DNA from: Lysobacteraceae bacterium P
GTDB taxonomy: Bacteria; Pseudomonadota; Gammaproteobacteria; Xanthomonadales; Xanthomonadaceae
Length of the DNA stretch: 64,000 bases
Assembly (NCBI GenBank): GCA_005503055.1
Contig: SCOX01000002.1
Span: 62,001-126,000 of the forward strand
Reading direction: 5' to 3'
Shown here piece after piece: positions 10,704-20,297 of this stretch. Position 1 is the stretch's first letter. Each line of letters begins with the position of its first letter. Below the pieces are notes generated by a model. It searched no databases and was not told where the DNA came from. It saw only the letters and a program-made list of their open reading frames with translations. Made by a program: the position numbers and the translations under genes.

Positions 10704-11299
10704 TGGGTTCGACGGGCAAGGTGCTGCTGATCGCGGTGATCGCCGGCGCCCTGGGGGTCGTGGCGGGACTGGTGGTCAATGGCCCCGGCCCGCTGTTGCG
10801 CACCGAGGTCGGCCAGCGCGCCTTGCAGTCGGCCATGGAGGCGTCTGCGCCGACGCCCCCGGCGGACCTGAAGGTCGCGCGCCGCGGCGACGTCATTCCG
10901 TCGATCCGCCTGCCTGCGCTCGATGGCGCGCCGGTCGAGCTCCCCGCCGCCTACGCCGGCAAGCCGGTGCTGATCAACCTGTGGGCGAGCTGGTGCGGGC
11001 CCTGCATCGAAGAGATGCCCGAGCTGGACCGTTTCGCCGCCAGCCAGGGCGCGAACGGCACGCAAGTGGTCGGCATCGCGCTGGATGACCGCACCGCGGT
11101 GGCGGACTTCCTCAAGCGCGTTCCGGTGCGTTACACGATCCTGCTCGACGAGGCCGGCCCGCGCGATGCCGGCGTGCAGCTCGGCAATCCGAAGGGCGTG
11201 CTGCCTTACACCGCGCTGATTTCGGCGGACGGCCGCCTGATCCGGCAGAAGATCGGCCCGTTCCAGCACGGCGAAATCGACGACTGGGTCGCAGATTAG
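10703..11299 (+). CDS. TlpA/ResA-type membrane-anchored thioredoxin-like protein
   Basis: The 198-residue protein has one N-terminal membrane anchor (residues ~5-27) and a periplasmic thioredoxin-like domain of the AhpC/TSA-TlpA type with the redox motif WCGPC (in LINLWASWCGPCIEEMP, about residue 97). It begins on the TGATG overlap with dsbD, so it is co-translated with it and is the probable electron acceptor of this DsbD. Family members reduce disulfides during cytochrome c maturation or in other envelope proteins; the exact client cannot be told from sequence. Confidence 0.9.
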   Translation: MGSTGKVLLIAVIAGALGVVAGLVVNGPGPLLRTEVGQRALQSAMEASAPTPPADLKVARRGDVIPSIRLPALDGAPVELPAAYAGKPVLINLWASWCGPCIEEMPELDRFAASQGANGTQVVGIALDDRTAVADFLKRVPVRYTILLDEAGPRDAGVQLGNPKGVLPYTALISADGRLIRQKIGPFQHGEIDDWVAD

Positions 11300-11429
11300 A
11301 GCGACCACTCAAACACTTGATTAACTTCCGGGAACTTCGTCGATACGGCGGCGAACGTCTGGACACCCTGAAAGGCATGGCGCACACTGCCGCCCTTCGG
11401 CTCTGTTCAACGCGAAAATTCCGGCCCCG

Positions 11430-11888
11430 ATGGCGAAACTGCTGGTCCTGCACGGCCCCAACCTCAACCTGCTCGGCACGCGCGAGCCGGAGGTCTATGG
11501 CCGCACGACCCTGGCGGACATCGACGCCGACCTGCACGCGCGCAGCGAGGCCGCCGGCCACACCCTCCAGACGCTCCAGGCCAACGCCGAGCATGTGCTG
11601 GTCGAACGCATCCAGGCTACCCGCGCCGACGGCACCGCCTTCATCCTGATCAACCCCGCCGCCTTCACCCACACCAGCGTCGCCATCCGCGACGCGCTGG
11701 CGGCGGTCGCCCTGCCTTTCATCGAGATCCACCTGTCCAACCCGCACCGCCGCGAACCCTTCCGCCACACCAGCTACTTCAGCGATCTGGCGGTGGGCGT
11801 GGTGTGCGGCTTCGGCGCGGACAGCTACCGCTACGCCCTCGATGCGGCCCTGTCCCGTTTACAGCCGGGATCGGGGATTGGGGATTAG
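11430..11888 (+). CDS. aroQ: 3-dehydroquinate dehydratase, type II
   Basis: AroQ dehydrates 3-dehydroquinate to 3-dehydroshikimate in the shikimate pathway. The 152-residue protein (type II enzymes are ~145-150) opens [20 protein letters not shown] with the flexible-loop Arg, then the [19 protein letters not shown] helix and [20 protein letters not shown], which contains the catalytic His and Arg. The last residues (QPGSGIGD) come from the start of the downstream gattcg repeat, so the native C-terminus has been extended or replaced by repeat sequence. aroQ-accB-accC is the usual order in this group. Confidence 0.97.
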   Translation: MAKLLVLHGPNLNLLGTREPEVYGRTTLADIDADLHARSEAAGHTLQTLQANAEHVLVERIQATRADGTAFILINPAAFTHTSVAIRDALAAVALPFIEIHLSNPHRREPFRHTSYFSDLAVGVVCGFGADSYRYALDAALSRLQPGSGIGD

Positions 11889-11952
11889 GGATTCGCGAAA
11901 GCGACCCGGATCCAACCGATTCCCGAATCCCGAATATCCAATCCCGAACACC
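11872..11952. repeat. gattcg-type inverted repeat between aroQ and accB
   Basis: Units ggggattggggattagggattcgc are followed ~30 bp later by the opposite orientation cgattcccgaatcccgaatatcc, making an imperfect hairpin in the aroQ-accB gap. It belongs to the same family as the elements at 6.0, 12.44, 12.85, 22.78 and 34.1 kb. Confidence 0.75.
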
Positions 11953-11963
11953 AGAGGCCCACC

Positions 11964-12437
11964 ATGGACCTGCGCAAAATCAAGAAGCTGATCGACCTGC
12001 TCGAGGAATCCAATCTCGCCGAGATCGAGATCAAGGAAGGCGAGGAGTCGGTCCGCCTGGCCCGCACGCCCAAGGGCACCGTCGCGGCGGCGCCGCAGAT
12101 GATGCATGCGCCGGTCGCCGCGCCCTCGCCGGTCATGCCGATGCAAGGCCCCACCGAAGCCGCCAGCGGCGGCACGCCCAAGCCCGCCGCCGACCTGCCC
12201 GCGGGCCATGTCGTGCGCGCGCCGATGGTCGGCACCTTCTACGCCTCGCCGGCGCCGGACAAGCCGGCGTTCGTCAGCGTCGGTCAGGCCGTCAAGGCCG
12301 GCGACACGCTGGGCGTCATCGAAGCGATGAAGATGTTCAACCCCATCGAAGCGGACGTGTCCGGCACCGTGCTCAAGATGATGGTCGAGAACGGCCAGCC
12401 GATCGAATTCGACCAGCCACTGTTTGTGATTGGGTAA
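11964..12437 (+). CDS. accB: Biotin carboxyl carrier protein of acetyl-CoA carboxylase
   Basis: BCCP carries biotin between the biotin carboxylase and carboxyltransferase sites in the first step of fatty-acid synthesis. The 157-residue protein has the N-terminal dimerisation segment [32 protein letters not shown], a Pro/Ala-rich linker (residues ~40-75), and the biotinyl domain with APMVGTFY, the thumb loop and the EAMKM motif whose Lys (~123) is biotinylated. It is normally coupled to accC; here a small unrelated gene separates the two. Confidence 0.98.
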   Translation: MDLRKIKKLIDLLEESNLAEIEIKEGEESVRLARTPKGTVAAAPQMMHAPVAAPSPVMPMQGPTEAASGGTPKPAADLPAGHVVRAPMVGTFYASPAPDKPAFVSVGQAVKAGDTLGVIEAMKMFNPIEADVSGTVLKMMVENGQPIEFDQPLFVIG

Positions 12438-12440
12438 GAG

Positions 12441-12466
12441 CCGGGATTCGTGATTCGGGATTCGTT
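12441..12466. repeat. gattcg repeat, left border of the four-helix-bundle gene
   Basis: Three units (cgggattcg tgattcg ggattcg) lie directly after accB and supply the GTG start and first codons of the next gene. Confidence 0.7.
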
Positions 12467-12887
12467 ACAGCGGCCCCACGAGCGCCTGGAGGTATGGCGC
12501 GATGCGATGTCGCTTGTCGAATGGACCTACCGGATTACTTCGCCCTTTCCCGCCGATGAGCGGTTTGGCCTGACAACGCAACTGCGTCGGGCCGCTGTCA
12601 GCATTCCCTCCAACATTGCCGAAGGCGCCGCGCGACGCTCAAGACAGGAATACCTCCGATTCCTCTCGATCGCGCGCGGCTCGCTTGCGGAACTGGATAC
12701 GCAACTCCAGATTGCGCAGCGGCTCCAGTACATGGATTCAGATCCGCAGATTTACGACCTGCTCAATCGAACCTTCGCCCGTCTCAACGCACTGATCCGC
12801 TCCCTCGATTCGGAGCCGCGTCACGTCCGCGAGATGCCCGCGCTTTACGAATCTCCAATCTCGAATCCCGAATCCCATGCTCGATAA
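12450..12887 (+). CDS. Four-helix-bundle protein (23S rRNA-intervening-sequence family)
   Basis: The product (145 residues) has the family core [22 protein letters not shown], then [46 protein letters not shown] and a final long helix, i.e. the pentamer-forming four-helix-bundle family first seen in intervening sequences of 23S rRNA genes. Its function is unknown. The predicted GTG start and the last ~12 codons (ISNPES) both lie in gattcg-type repeat sequence, and its stop overlaps the accC start by 11 bp. This looks like a small mobile or passenger gene inserted between accB and accC. The exact start is uncertain. Confidence 0.8.
   Translation: MIRDSLQRPHERLEVWRDAMSLVEWTYRITSPFPADERFGLTTQLRRAAVSIPSNIAEGAARRSRQEYLRFLSIARGSLAELDTQLQIAQRLQYMDSDPQIYDLLNRTFARLNALIRSLDSEPRHVREMPALYESPISNPESHAR
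12846..12874. repeat. gattcg repeat (inverted), right border of the four-helix-bundle gene
   Basis: cgaatctccaatctcgaatccc units in the opposite orientation to those at 12441-12466 lie immediately before the accC start, so the inserted gene is bracketed by inverted copies. Confidence 0.7.
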
Positions 12888-14244
12888 AGTCGTAATCGCC
12901 AACCGCGGTGAGATCGCGCTGCGCATCCTGCGCGCGTGCCACGCGCTGGGCATCCGCACGGTCGCGGTGCACTCCACCGTCGACCGGAACCTCAAGCACG
13001 TCGCGATGGCCGACGAGTCGGTCTGCATCGGCCCGGCGCCGTCCACCGACAGCTACCTCAACATGGCGCAGATCATCGCCGCCGCCGAGGTCACCGACGC
13101 GCAGGCGATCCATCCCGGCTACGGCTTCCTGTCGGAGAACGCGGACTTCGCCGAGCGCGTGGAGCAGTCCGGCTTCATCTTCATCGGACCCAAGGCCGAC
13201 ACGATCCGCCTGATGGGCGACAAGGTCGAAGCGATCCGCGCGATGAAGTCCGCCGGCGTGCCCTGCGTGCCCGGCAGCGGCGGCCCGCTCGGCGACGACG
13301 CGGCGACCAACGTCAAGATCGCGCGCGAGATCGGCTATCCGGTCATCGTCAAGGCCGCCGGCGGCGGCGGCGGTCGCGGTATGCGCGTGGTGCACACCGA
13401 GGCGCATCTGGTCACCGCGATCCAGACCACCAAGTCCGAAGCCAAGGCCGCGTTCGGCAACGACATGGTCTACATGGAGAAGTTCCTGGAGAACCCGCGC
13501 CACGTGGAGATCCAGGTGCTCGCCGACGGCCAGGGCCACGCGATCCACCTGGGTGAGCGCGATTGCTCGATGCAGCGCCGCCACCAGAAGGTCGTCGAGG
13601 AAGCGCCGGCGCCGGGCATCACGCCCGAGCAGCGCGCGGAGATCGGAAAGGTGTGCGTGGAAGCCTGCCTGCGCATCGGCTACCGCGGCGCCGGCACGTT
13701 CGAATTCCTGTACGAGAACGGCAGCTTCTACTTCATCGAGATGAACACCCGTATCCAGGTGGAGCATCCGGTCACCGAGATGGTCACCGGCATCGACCTG
13801 GTGCGCGAGCAGCTCAACATCGCCGCCGGCCACAAGCTGTCGATCAAGCAGAGCGACATCGTGCTGGAAGGCCATGCGATCGAGTGCCGCATCAACGCCG
13901 AGGACCCGGACACGTTCATGCCGTTCCCCGGCCTGATCCAGCACTTCCATGCGCCGGGTGGCCCCGGCGTGCGCGTGGACAGCCACATCTACGAAGGCTA
14001 TCGCGTGCCGCCGAACTACGACTCGATGATCGGCAAGCTGATCGTGCACGGCCCCGACCGCGAGACCGCGATCGCGCGCATGCGCGTGGCGCTGAGCGAG
14101 ATGGTGGTCGACGGCATCAAGACCAACATCCCGTTGCAGCAGCGGATCATGTCCGACGCCGGCTTCCAGCAGGGCGGCATGAACATCCACTACCTCGAGA
14201 AGCGCCTGAAGGAACAGAAGGAAAAGGCGCTGTCGATCGTGTGA
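12877..14244 (+). CDS. accC: Biotin carboxylase subunit of acetyl-CoA carboxylase
   Basis: AccC carboxylates the biotin of BCCP with bicarbonate and ATP. The 455-residue product has the N-terminal pre-ATP-grasp domain ([31 protein letters not shown]), the glycine-rich ATP-grasp loop [12 protein letters not shown] (~160-171), [17 protein letters not shown], the metal-binding [27 protein letters not shown] and the C-terminal carboxylase domain [11 protein letters not shown]. Length and start are normal. It is followed by a strong terminator. Confidence 0.98.
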   Translation: MLDKVVIANRGEIALRILRACHALGIRTVAVHSTVDRNLKHVAMADESVCIGPAPSTDSYLNMAQIIAAAEVTDAQAIHPGYGFLSENADFAERVEQSGFIFIGPKADTIRLMGDKVEAIRAMKSAGVPCVPGSGGPLGDDAATNVKIAREIGYPVIVKAAGGGGGRGMRVVHTEAHLVTAIQTTKSEAKAAFGNDMVYMEKFLENPRHVEIQVLADGQGHAIHLGERDCSMQRRHQKVVEEAPAPGITPEQRAEIGKVCVEACLRIGYRGAGTFEFLYENGSFYFIEMNTRIQVEHPVTEMVTGIDLVREQLNIAAGHKLSIKQSDIVLEGHAIECRINAEDPDTFMPFPGLIQHFHAPGGPGVRVDSHIYEGYRVPPNYDSMIGKLIVHGPDRETAIARMRVALSEMVVDGIKTNIPLQQRIMSDAGFQQGGMNIHYLEKRLKEQKEKALSIV

Positions 14245-14249
14245 TCTGC

Positions 14250-14278
14250 GAACCGCGGCCCAGGCCGCGGTTTTTCTT
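14250..14278 (+). terminator. Rho-independent terminator after accC
   Basis: AACCGCGGCC (14251-14260) pairs with GGCCGCGGTT (14263-14272), followed by TTTCTTTG. It closes the aroQ/accBC transcript 6 bp after the accC stop. Confidence 0.9.
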
Positions 14279-14297
14279 TGTGCCGAGGAATGCCCGC

Positions 14298-15107
14298 ATG
14301 ACCCCGCGAATCTTGATCGCCCTGCTCATCGGCCTGGCCTCGTCGCATGCGACGGCCGCGCCTAAAACGGCCGGCAATTGGCTCCAGGTCGAAACGGCCG
14401 GCGCCGCCGAGGACACCGTCGCGCGCGTCTACCGCGAGCAATTGCTGTCCTGGTATCGCACCAGCGGCTCGATGGATGGCGGCGAACTGGATTCGCTTCC
14501 GCAAACCGACTACTTCGCGTTCCGCCCCGACCTGACCAGCTTCTCCATCGACCAGGGCGAGTTCGCGGGCCTGTGGACCTTCGCTCCGCCGCAACAGGGC
14601 CGCTGGCCGGACAGCGCGGTGCAGGTGATCGACCACTCCGACGCGAACCAGTACCGCATCGTCGCCCGCGTGTACTGCAATCCCGCCACCGCTGCGTGCA
14701 AGAAGCTGCAGGCCGAGACCGCGGCGATGACGCCGCCGGAACCGTTCACCGACACTGAGAGCCCCAGCTACGCCGCGTGGCGTCGACTGATCGAGCGCGA
14801 GGCCTGCACGCCGGCGCCCAAGGACATGCCGCCTCCGCCTTACCCGGCGTCGCTGGCGCGGCACGGTGAAGGCGGACGCGTGGAGCTGCGGCTGCTGGTG
14901 AATCCCTGCGGCGAAGTGCGCGCGGTGCGCCTGAGCGAGTCTTCGGGCTATCCGATGCTGGATCAGTCGGCGATCAACGCCGCATGGCGCTGGCGCATCC
15001 AGTCCGACCGCCAGGAGACGGGGGCCCTGGTCAGGGTCCCGGTGGACTTCGTGCCGCCACAAACGGACGGGGCGTCCACCGGTCGGGTCGATCGGGCGGC
15101 GCGCTGA
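14298..15107 (+). CDS. Secreted TonB C-terminal-domain protein
   Basis: The 269-residue product begins with a signal peptide (MTPRILIALLIGLASSHATA). A central ~130 residues are of no recognised family. The last ~85 residues (PPPPYPASLARHGEGGRVELRLLVNPCGEVRAVRLSESSGYPMLDQSAINAAWRWRIQ) are a TonB_C-type fold, the part that normally contacts TonB boxes of outer-membrane receptors. There is no N-terminal anchor or Pro-rich spacer as in true TonB, and no exbBD nearby, so it is a periplasmic protein using the TonB_C module for another role. Confidence 0.75.
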   Translation: MTPRILIALLIGLASSHATAAPKTAGNWLQVETAGAAEDTVARVYREQLLSWYRTSGSMDGGELDSLPQTDYFAFRPDLTSFSIDQGEFAGLWTFAPPQQGRWPDSAVQVIDHSDANQYRIVARVYCNPATAACKKLQAETAAMTPPEPFTDTESPSYAAWRRLIEREACTPAPKDMPPPPYPASLARHGEGGRVELRLLVNPCGEVRAVRLSESSGYPMLDQSAINAAWRWRIQSDRQETGALVRVPVDFVPPQTDGASTGRVDRAAR

Positions 15108-15125
15108 GGCCGCCGGTTTGATGCG

Positions 15126-15530
15126 TTAGCGGTCCGATGCCTGGGCCGAGGCGTCGGCAGTGGCGTCGCTATCGTCGGCTGCGTTGTTCTGGGTGCCCGC
15201 GATCGGATGCGTCCCGGCGCTGGAGGATGGACTGACCACCATCACGTACTCGCTGGAACCGTCGGGCCAAACCACCTTGAAGGTGCTGCCCGGCGGAAGC
15301 GTCGAGAACGGCGCTCCGCTGCTGGCGCGATACACCGCCGCGACCTGCGCGGCTCCGGAGATCCGCATGTCCTCCGACGAGTGCACCGTGGTCACCGCCA
15401 CTTGCGACAGATGGCGGTATTCATCGCCGACCACGTCGATCATCACGCCCGCTGCGGCCACCGAGTACGTGGCGAACAACAGCGCCCAGAAATACCGGCG
15501 AGTCTTGGTTGCCAATCGTAGGTTCTTCAT
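15126..15530 (-). CDS. Small membrane-anchored protein, function unknown
   Basis: A 134-residue protein with one hydrophobic segment (FWALLFATYSVAAAGVMIDVV, residues ~14-34), so a single membrane anchor with most of the chain outside the cytoplasm. The mature part contains a Gly/Pro/Ser-rich stretch (PPGSTFKVVWPDGSSEYVMVV) and an Asp/Ala tail. I recognise no domain. Its ATG overlaps the stop of the gene upstream by 4 bp (15527-15530), so both are one operon and probably work together. Confidence 0.6.
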   Translation of the reverse strand: MKNLRLATKTRRYFWALLFATYSVAAAGVMIDVVGDEYRHLSQVAVTTVHSSEDMRISGAAQVAAVYRASSGAPFSTLPPGSTFKVVWPDGSSEYVMVVSPSSSAGTHPIAGTQNNAADDSDATADASAQASDR

Positions 15531-16522
15531 TTCCTTTCCCTCTTCCCGCCCATGAGCGAGTCGACCATGTCATTGATGACGTCCGCGCCCTGGCGCGGGA
15601 CCGCAGCGTCGAATACGAAGCGTTCGAAATCCTGTCCGGGCACGCGCGAGCAGATACCGCCGTTGGCGCAGTACGAAGTCATCAGCGCGCTGTCGGGGGC
15701 ACAGTCCATGCCGAGCCGGCATGCCGCCAGTTGCCAGGCCAGTTCCGAAAATTGGGTGCCGGCGACTTGGTCGGCCAGTTCGAGCTTGCCGCTTGCGGCG
15801 ACGCCCATCGCCGGCGACAGCGCCGAATACGCTTCCGGGTCGGCCGATTCCTGCACGCGCTCGACCAGATCGCGCTTGTACTCGGGCGTATCCTTCAACG
15901 GCTCGCCCGTTGCGAGCAGCGAGGCCTCGGCGGCGACGCTGCCGGCCTCCGCCGCTTCGACGCGCTGGAGCACGATCATGCGCGGGGTGAGTTCATCCTG
16001 CGGGACGAAGCGCGCGCAGCGCTGACTGACGCGTTCGCGTGCGGCGACCATCGCCGCCGAACCGCGCATCGCCATGTCTCCGATCACGCGCGTGTCGCGG
16101 TCGAACGCCGCCGGCGCCATCGCGAAGCTGGAGCAGTACTCATACGCGCGGCTCATCATCCACATCGCATCGGGATCGCGTTCGCGCACCGCCGGCTCGA
16201 GCGATTGCACGTAGGCGTAGAGATCGGGCGTGGTGGCGAAGTTCTCGCGGATGGAGGTGCCCAGCGGAACCTGCGCTCCCGCCTGCGGGGCGATCGCGCT
16301 GGGACGCGCGTGGTCGACGGCGACTCTGGGCGCGCTAGCGGGCAGTTGCGCGTCCACCGCCGTAGCGATGGTGACACGCTGCACGCTGCTGCGGTCGCCT
16401 CCCTGCACCCAGGCCGCGACCGAGACGATGACGAGCACGACCAACGTCGCCCATGCGAGCGTGCGGGTGCTCGGCCATGAAAGCGATCGTCCTCTCAACT
16501 CGGTTTGGAAGGTATTGGCCAT
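15527..16522 (-). CDS. Membrane-anchored protein of unknown function
   Basis: A 331-residue protein with a short cytoplasmic N-terminus, one transmembrane helix ([20 protein letters not shown], ~22-42) and a periplasmic, helix-rich domain with six cysteines, two of them in the C-terminal [14 protein letters not shown] motif. The Ala/Glu-rich helices ([22 protein letters not shown]) resemble Sel1/TPR-like helical pairs, but I cannot assign a family. The ATG at 16522 (MANTFQTE) is preferred over the upstream ATG because the anchor follows at the usual distance. It forms an operon with the next small membrane protein. Confidence 0.6.
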   Translation of the reverse strand: MANTFQTELRGRSLSWPSTRTLAWATLVVLVIVSVAAWVQGGDRSSVQRVTIATAVDAQLPASAPRVAVDHARPSAIAPQAGAQVPLGTSIRENFATTPDLYAYVQSLEPAVRERDPDAMWMMSRAYEYCSSFAMAPAAFDRDTRVIGDMAMRGSAAMVAARERVSQRCARFVPQDELTPRMIVLQRVEAAEAGSVAAEASLLATGEPLKDTPEYKRDLVERVQESADPEAYSALSPAMGVAASGKLELADQVAGTQFSELAWQLAACRLGMDCAPDSALMTSYCANGGICSRVPGQDFERFVFDAAVPRQGADVINDMVDSLMGGKRERK

Positions 16523-16689
16523 CGGTGGGGGATCGGCGTCGGGCCATTCTAAGGCCAAGCTGCCGCCGCCATCGGCACGGTGCCCGGCTGAATGCGGGCG
16601 ACCCGCCCGTCCGTGTGACCGCCAGCCCGCTTTACGCGACCGGCGGCTCGCCCCACCATGACCGCCCGTCGTCGCCTTCCCGCCCCGCC

Positions 16690-17610
16690 ATGCCCTTCCT
16701 CGAACTCACCCTGCCCTGCACCGAGGTCCAGCAGCCGCGCTACGAGCGCGCACTGGAAAGTGTCGGCGCGCTGGCCGTCACCCTGGCCGATGCCCATGCC
16801 GACGCGCCCGACGAGCAGGCGATTTTCGAGCCGGGCGTGGGCGAAACGCCGCTGTGGCATGAGCTGGTGCTCACCGCGCTGTTCCAGGCCGGCACGCCGC
16901 AGGAACTGTTGCTGTATGCCCTGAGCGCCGCCGACGAAGGCCTGGACTGGTCGCGGGCGAGCTTCCGCGACGTCGAGGACCAGGACTGGGAACGCGCCTG
17001 GATGGACCAGTACGAGCCGCTCCAGTTCGGTCGCCGCACCTGGATCGTGCCGTGGAACCACGAGCTGCCCGACGGCGCCGACGCGGCGGACGCCGCCGTG
17101 GTGCGCCTGGATCCCGGCCTGGCCTTCGGTTCCGGCACCCACCCGACCACGGCGTTGTGCCTGCAATGGCTCGATGCGCTCGCCGACGAAGGCGTGCTGG
17201 CCGGCCAGCGCGTGCTCGATTTCGGCTGCGGCTCGGGCATCCTCGCGCTCGCCGCGTTGAAGCTGGGCGCGGTGCAGGCCGTCGGCGTCGACAACGACCC
17301 GCAGGCGCTCATCGCCACCGTCGACAACGCGCAGCGCAACGCCGTGGACGAACGCCTCGTGGCTTTCGCGCCGGAAGACGAACCCGCCGACACCTACCCC
17401 GTCGTGGTCGCCAACATCCTCGCCTCGGCGCTGGTGTCGCTGGCCGACACCCTCGCCGCGCGCGTCGCCCCGGGCGGACGCATCGCGATGTCGGGCATCC
17501 TCGCCGGCCAGGAGGACGACGTCATCGCACGTTACAGCGCGGACTTCGACCACCTTCGCGCCGACCGCATGGAAGACTGGATGCGCGTCACAGGCGTGCG
17601 CCGTCGATGA
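16690..17610 (+). CDS. prmA: Ribosomal protein L11 methyltransferase
   Basis: PrmA trimethylates ribosomal protein L11. The 306-residue protein (usual ~295-300) starts [10 protein letters not shown], has the substrate-binding N-terminal domain with [19 protein letters not shown], the hinge, and the class-I SAM domain: [21 protein letters not shown], motif [29 protein letters not shown] and the NILA catalytic-site segment. The start is set by alignment of MPFLELTL with known PrmA starts. It precedes the DUF3426 gene and fis on the same strand, a common order in this family. Confidence 0.97.
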   Translation: MPFLELTLPCTEVQQPRYERALESVGALAVTLADAHADAPDEQAIFEPGVGETPLWHELVLTALFQAGTPQELLLYALSAADEGLDWSRASFRDVEDQDWERAWMDQYEPLQFGRRTWIVPWNHELPDGADAADAAVVRLDPGLAFGSGTHPTTALCLQWLDALADEGVLAGQRVLDFGCGSGILALAALKLGAVQAVGVDNDPQALIATVDNAQRNAVDERLVAFAPEDEPADTYPVVVANILASALVSLADTLAARVAPGGRIAMSGILAGQEDDVIARYSADFDHLRADRMEDWMRVTGVRRR

Positions 17611-17644
17611 CAACGCCGCGCGACGGCATGCTTGAATAGCCACC

Positions 17645-18550
17645 ATGTTCGTTCCGTGCCCGCACTGCGGATTCCTGGTCGCGCTCATCGTCCGTGCGGA
17701 CGGTGCGCCGCAGCGTTGCCCACGTTGCGATGGCCTGGTGCAGTCGCCGATCGACGAGGGCGACACGACGCCGGGTGATAGCGATACCGCGCACGTACCC
17801 GACACGATCGAAACATCAACGTACGCCGGCGCACCCGAGGAATCGACCGTCGCACCGCCAGCCGCTGCACCCGACGCCGCATCCGAAGCCGTCGCGACGG
17901 ACGTGGCGTCGGTGGAAGAACCGGCGCACACACAGGTGCCCGACGCGGACGCCACGCGCACGTACGAAGAGGCCATCGCCGCCGTCACCGTCGGCACTCC
18001 CGCGAACCGGAGCCGGCGCGCCGCGCGTCCGCGTCGCAAGGGCGCACCGAGTTTCGCCCGTCATTCCACGCCCTCCGCACCGGCGCGCGCGCACTGGGGC
18101 TGGCATGCCGGCGTGGCAGGACTGACGTTGCTGCTCGCGCTGCAATTGCTGCTCGCGCAGCGTCACGAACTGGCCGCCGATCCGCGCTGGCGACCGCTCG
18201 TCGCCGGCGCATGCACCGTCCTGCGCTGCGAGGTGCCGGCGTGGCGCGAACCGGCTGCGTTCACGATGCTCCAGCGCAGCGTGCGGCCCAAATCCGGCCA
18301 GACAGGCGTGCTTACCGTAGAGGCCAGCTTCCGCAACGACGCGCATTGGTCGCAACCCTGGCCGACGCTGGTGTTGAGCCTGGCGGACGTCGACGGCCGC
18401 CAGGTCGGCGTGCGTGCGTTCACTCCCGACGAGTACCGCGCAGCGCACGGTGGCGCCGATCGCCTCCTGCCCGGGCAGAGTGCGAACGTGGCGTTGGAAG
18501 TCGTGGAACCGGCGCCGCGCATCGTGGCGTTCACCTTCGATTTCCGCTGA
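17645..18550 (+). CDS. Zinc-ribbon DUF3426 membrane protein
   Basis: The 301-residue protein begins with a zinc ribbon of the MJ0042 type (CPHCGF...CPRCDG, residues 5-29), followed by a ~100-residue acidic, low-complexity stretch, a basic patch, one transmembrane helix (GWHAGVAGLTLLLALQLLLAQ, ~153-175) and a C-terminal beta-sandwich DUF3426 domain (VEASFRNDAHWSQPWPTLVLSLADVDG ... RLLPGQSANVALEV). The topology places the zinc ribbon in the cytoplasm and DUF3426 in the periplasm. The function is unknown; position between prmA and fis is typical. Confidence 0.88.
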   Translation: MFVPCPHCGFLVALIVRADGAPQRCPRCDGLVQSPIDEGDTTPGDSDTAHVPDTIETSTYAGAPEESTVAPPAAAPDAASEAVATDVASVEEPAHTQVPDADATRTYEEAIAAVTVGTPANRSRRAARPRRKGAPSFARHSTPSAPARAHWGWHAGVAGLTLLLALQLLLAQRHELAADPRWRPLVAGACTVLRCEVPAWREPAAFTMLQRSVRPKSGQTGVLTVEASFRNDAHWSQPWPTLVLSLADVDGRQVGVRAFTPDEYRAAHGGADRLLPGQSANVALEVVEPAPRIVAFTFDFR

Positions 18551-18632
18551 GCGCAACTCATTGGCGCCTGCGACGGGCCCACGCTAGACTCCCCCTCCGC
18601 CGACCTCGCACCGTGATCTGGTCGCGCGAAGA

Positions 18633-18917
18633 ATGGGGATCACGTTGAACGCCGCAACCGACCGAACCGACGCCGCACGCCCCGCTCCGCGCGTGCCGCT
18701 GCGCGACCATGTCGCCACGTCGATCCGCCGCTTCCTGGGCGACCTGGACGGTTGCGATACCGAGAACCTCTACGAGATCGCACTGCGCGAACTCGAGATC
18801 CCGCTGTTCGCCGAAGTGCTGCAGCACTGCGACGGCAACCAGAGCCGCGCCGCGTCGATGCTCGGCATCCACCGCGCCACGCTGCGCAAGAAGCTGCGCG
18901 AGTACGGGCTGGACTGA
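18633..18917 (+). CDS. fis: DNA-binding protein Fis
   Basis: Fis is the nucleoid protein and growth-phase regulator. The 94-residue product (usual 90-98) has the N-terminal helices ([43 protein letters not shown]) and the C-terminal helix-turn-helix [26 protein letters not shown], nearly the canonical Fis recognition segment. The first ~20 residues are more variable, so the exact start is less certain than the family. It follows the DUF3426 gene after 82 bp. Confidence 0.95.
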   Translation: MGITLNAATDRTDAARPAPRVPLRDHVATSIRRFLGDLDGCDTENLYEIALRELEIPLFAEVLQHCDGNQSRAASMLGIHRATLRKKLREYGLD

Positions 18918-19083
18918 CGCCCGCCGCGCCGCCCTTGCGGCGCACGCGAATCCGCTAGACTCCGTTCGACCGGCTTTTGGGGAGCTTCGAGGAAGCACGC
19001 CGGTCCGAACGAATTCATGCCGCGTGTCCGGAGGCGATGCCACCGGTCGTCGCGGTGCAGCCAGCAGCCAGGGGGGCTGTCCA

Positions 19084-20286
19084 ATGCAAGCTGTCGTGTC
19101 GTTGCCCGTGCGGGTCGCACCCGCGTTGGTGCTGTTCGCGTCCTTGGTTCTGCCCGGCGCCCACGCGGCCACGAGCAAGTCCATCCCGGTCGTATCCAAT
19201 CCCACGCAGATCGCCGTGTACGTGCCGCCGTCGGCCCTCTCGGCCCGCACCTACGTGCCGGTCAGCAACCTGTGGATCGAGCCCGGCAAGGCGTTCTCCG
19301 ATGCGCTCGCCGACGTGGGCAAGCGCTATTTCCCGGCGCTGCATGTCGTGCCCGACGAGGCGGACGCGCACTACGGACTGCTGCTGGATCTGGCGCCGAA
19401 ATGGTCGCGCGAAACCGGCAAGCCGATCCTCTCGGTGAAGTACGACGTGTACGCGCTCGACGGCAAGAAGCTGCTGACCGGAAGCGTCGACGAGCCCATC
19501 CGCGGCGGCAACCTCAACGCCGGTGCGGCCACCGCTTCGGGCCTGGCCGTGCAGCAGATCATGTACACGGTCCAGACTCGGCTGAAGCCCGACCCGACGC
19601 AGTTCCCCGCCAGCGGCTCGACCGCGAAGCTCGACCTGTCGCCGTACGTGGACCGCGAGAAGCCGCTGCGCACCGGCACGGCGTTTTTCGTCAACAGGAC
19701 CGGTCAGCTGCTGACCGCGGCGCACGTGTCGCGCGACTGCGTGCTGATGGAAGCGCACCAGGACGGCACTACCTTTCCGGTCACCTCGCGCGCGTCCAGC
19801 GATCTGCTCGACGTCGCCGTGCTCGACTCCGGCAAGGCGCGTACCTCGGCCATCGCGTTACGTCAGGGCAACGAGATCGTCCTGGGCGAATCCGTCACCA
19901 GCGTCGGCTTTCCGCTGCAGGGCCTGCTCGGCGATTCGCCCAACGTGACCCGCGGCAACATCAGCGCCAGCAAGGGCCTGCGCGGATCGCAGGGCATGTT
20001 CCAGTTCTCCGCACCGATCCAGCCGGGCAACAGCGGCGGTCCGATCGTGTCCGACAACGGCGAGTTGCTGGGCATGGCGGTGAGCACGCTCAACGCCGAC
20101 GCGCTCGCCAAGCTCGGTCAGATTCCGCAGAACGTGAACTTCGCGCTGGATGCGCGCTATGTCGCGATGTTCCTGCAACGCGAGAAGGTCGCCTTCGACG
20201 TGATCCGTCCGCAGGGCGCCGGCAGCCTGCAGGCGGCCAACCAGGCCGCGCTGACCAACACCGTCCAACTCAACTGCTACCAGTAA
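19084..20286 (+). CDS. Secreted trypsin-like serine protease
   Basis: The 400-residue protein has a signal peptide (MQAVVSLPVRVAPALVLFASLVLPGAHA), a ~165-residue N-terminal domain of unknown fold, then a trypsin-like (S1C/HtrA-like) protease domain starting GTAFFVNRTGQLLTAAHV. The triad is visible: His ~214 (TAAHV), Asp ~243 (LLDVAVLD) and Ser ~317 (GNSGGP). No PDZ domain follows. It probably acts in the periplasm or outside. The next gene starts 11 bp downstream and encodes another secreted protein, suggesting a pair. Confidence 0.85.
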   Translation: MQAVVSLPVRVAPALVLFASLVLPGAHAATSKSIPVVSNPTQIAVYVPPSALSARTYVPVSNLWIEPGKAFSDALADVGKRYFPALHVVPDEADAHYGLLLDLAPKWSRETGKPILSVKYDVYALDGKKLLTGSVDEPIRGGNLNAGAATASGLAVQQIMYTVQTRLKPDPTQFPASGSTAKLDLSPYVDREKPLRTGTAFFVNRTGQLLTAAHVSRDCVLMEAHQDGTTFPVTSRASSDLLDVAVLDSGKARTSAIALRQGNEIVLGESVTSVGFPLQGLLGDSPNVTRGNISASKGLRGSQGMFQFSAPIQPGNSGGPIVSDNGELLGMAVSTLNADALAKLGQIPQNVNFALDARYVAMFLQREKVAFDVIRPQGAGSLQAANQAALTNTVQLNCYQ

Positions 20287-20297
20287 GGCGGCGCGCC

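Noticed and set aside
15207..15521. Plus-strand frames opposite the small membrane protein at 15126-15530
   Set aside because: Antisense shadows; the minus-strand gene has a membrane anchor and an ATGA coupling.
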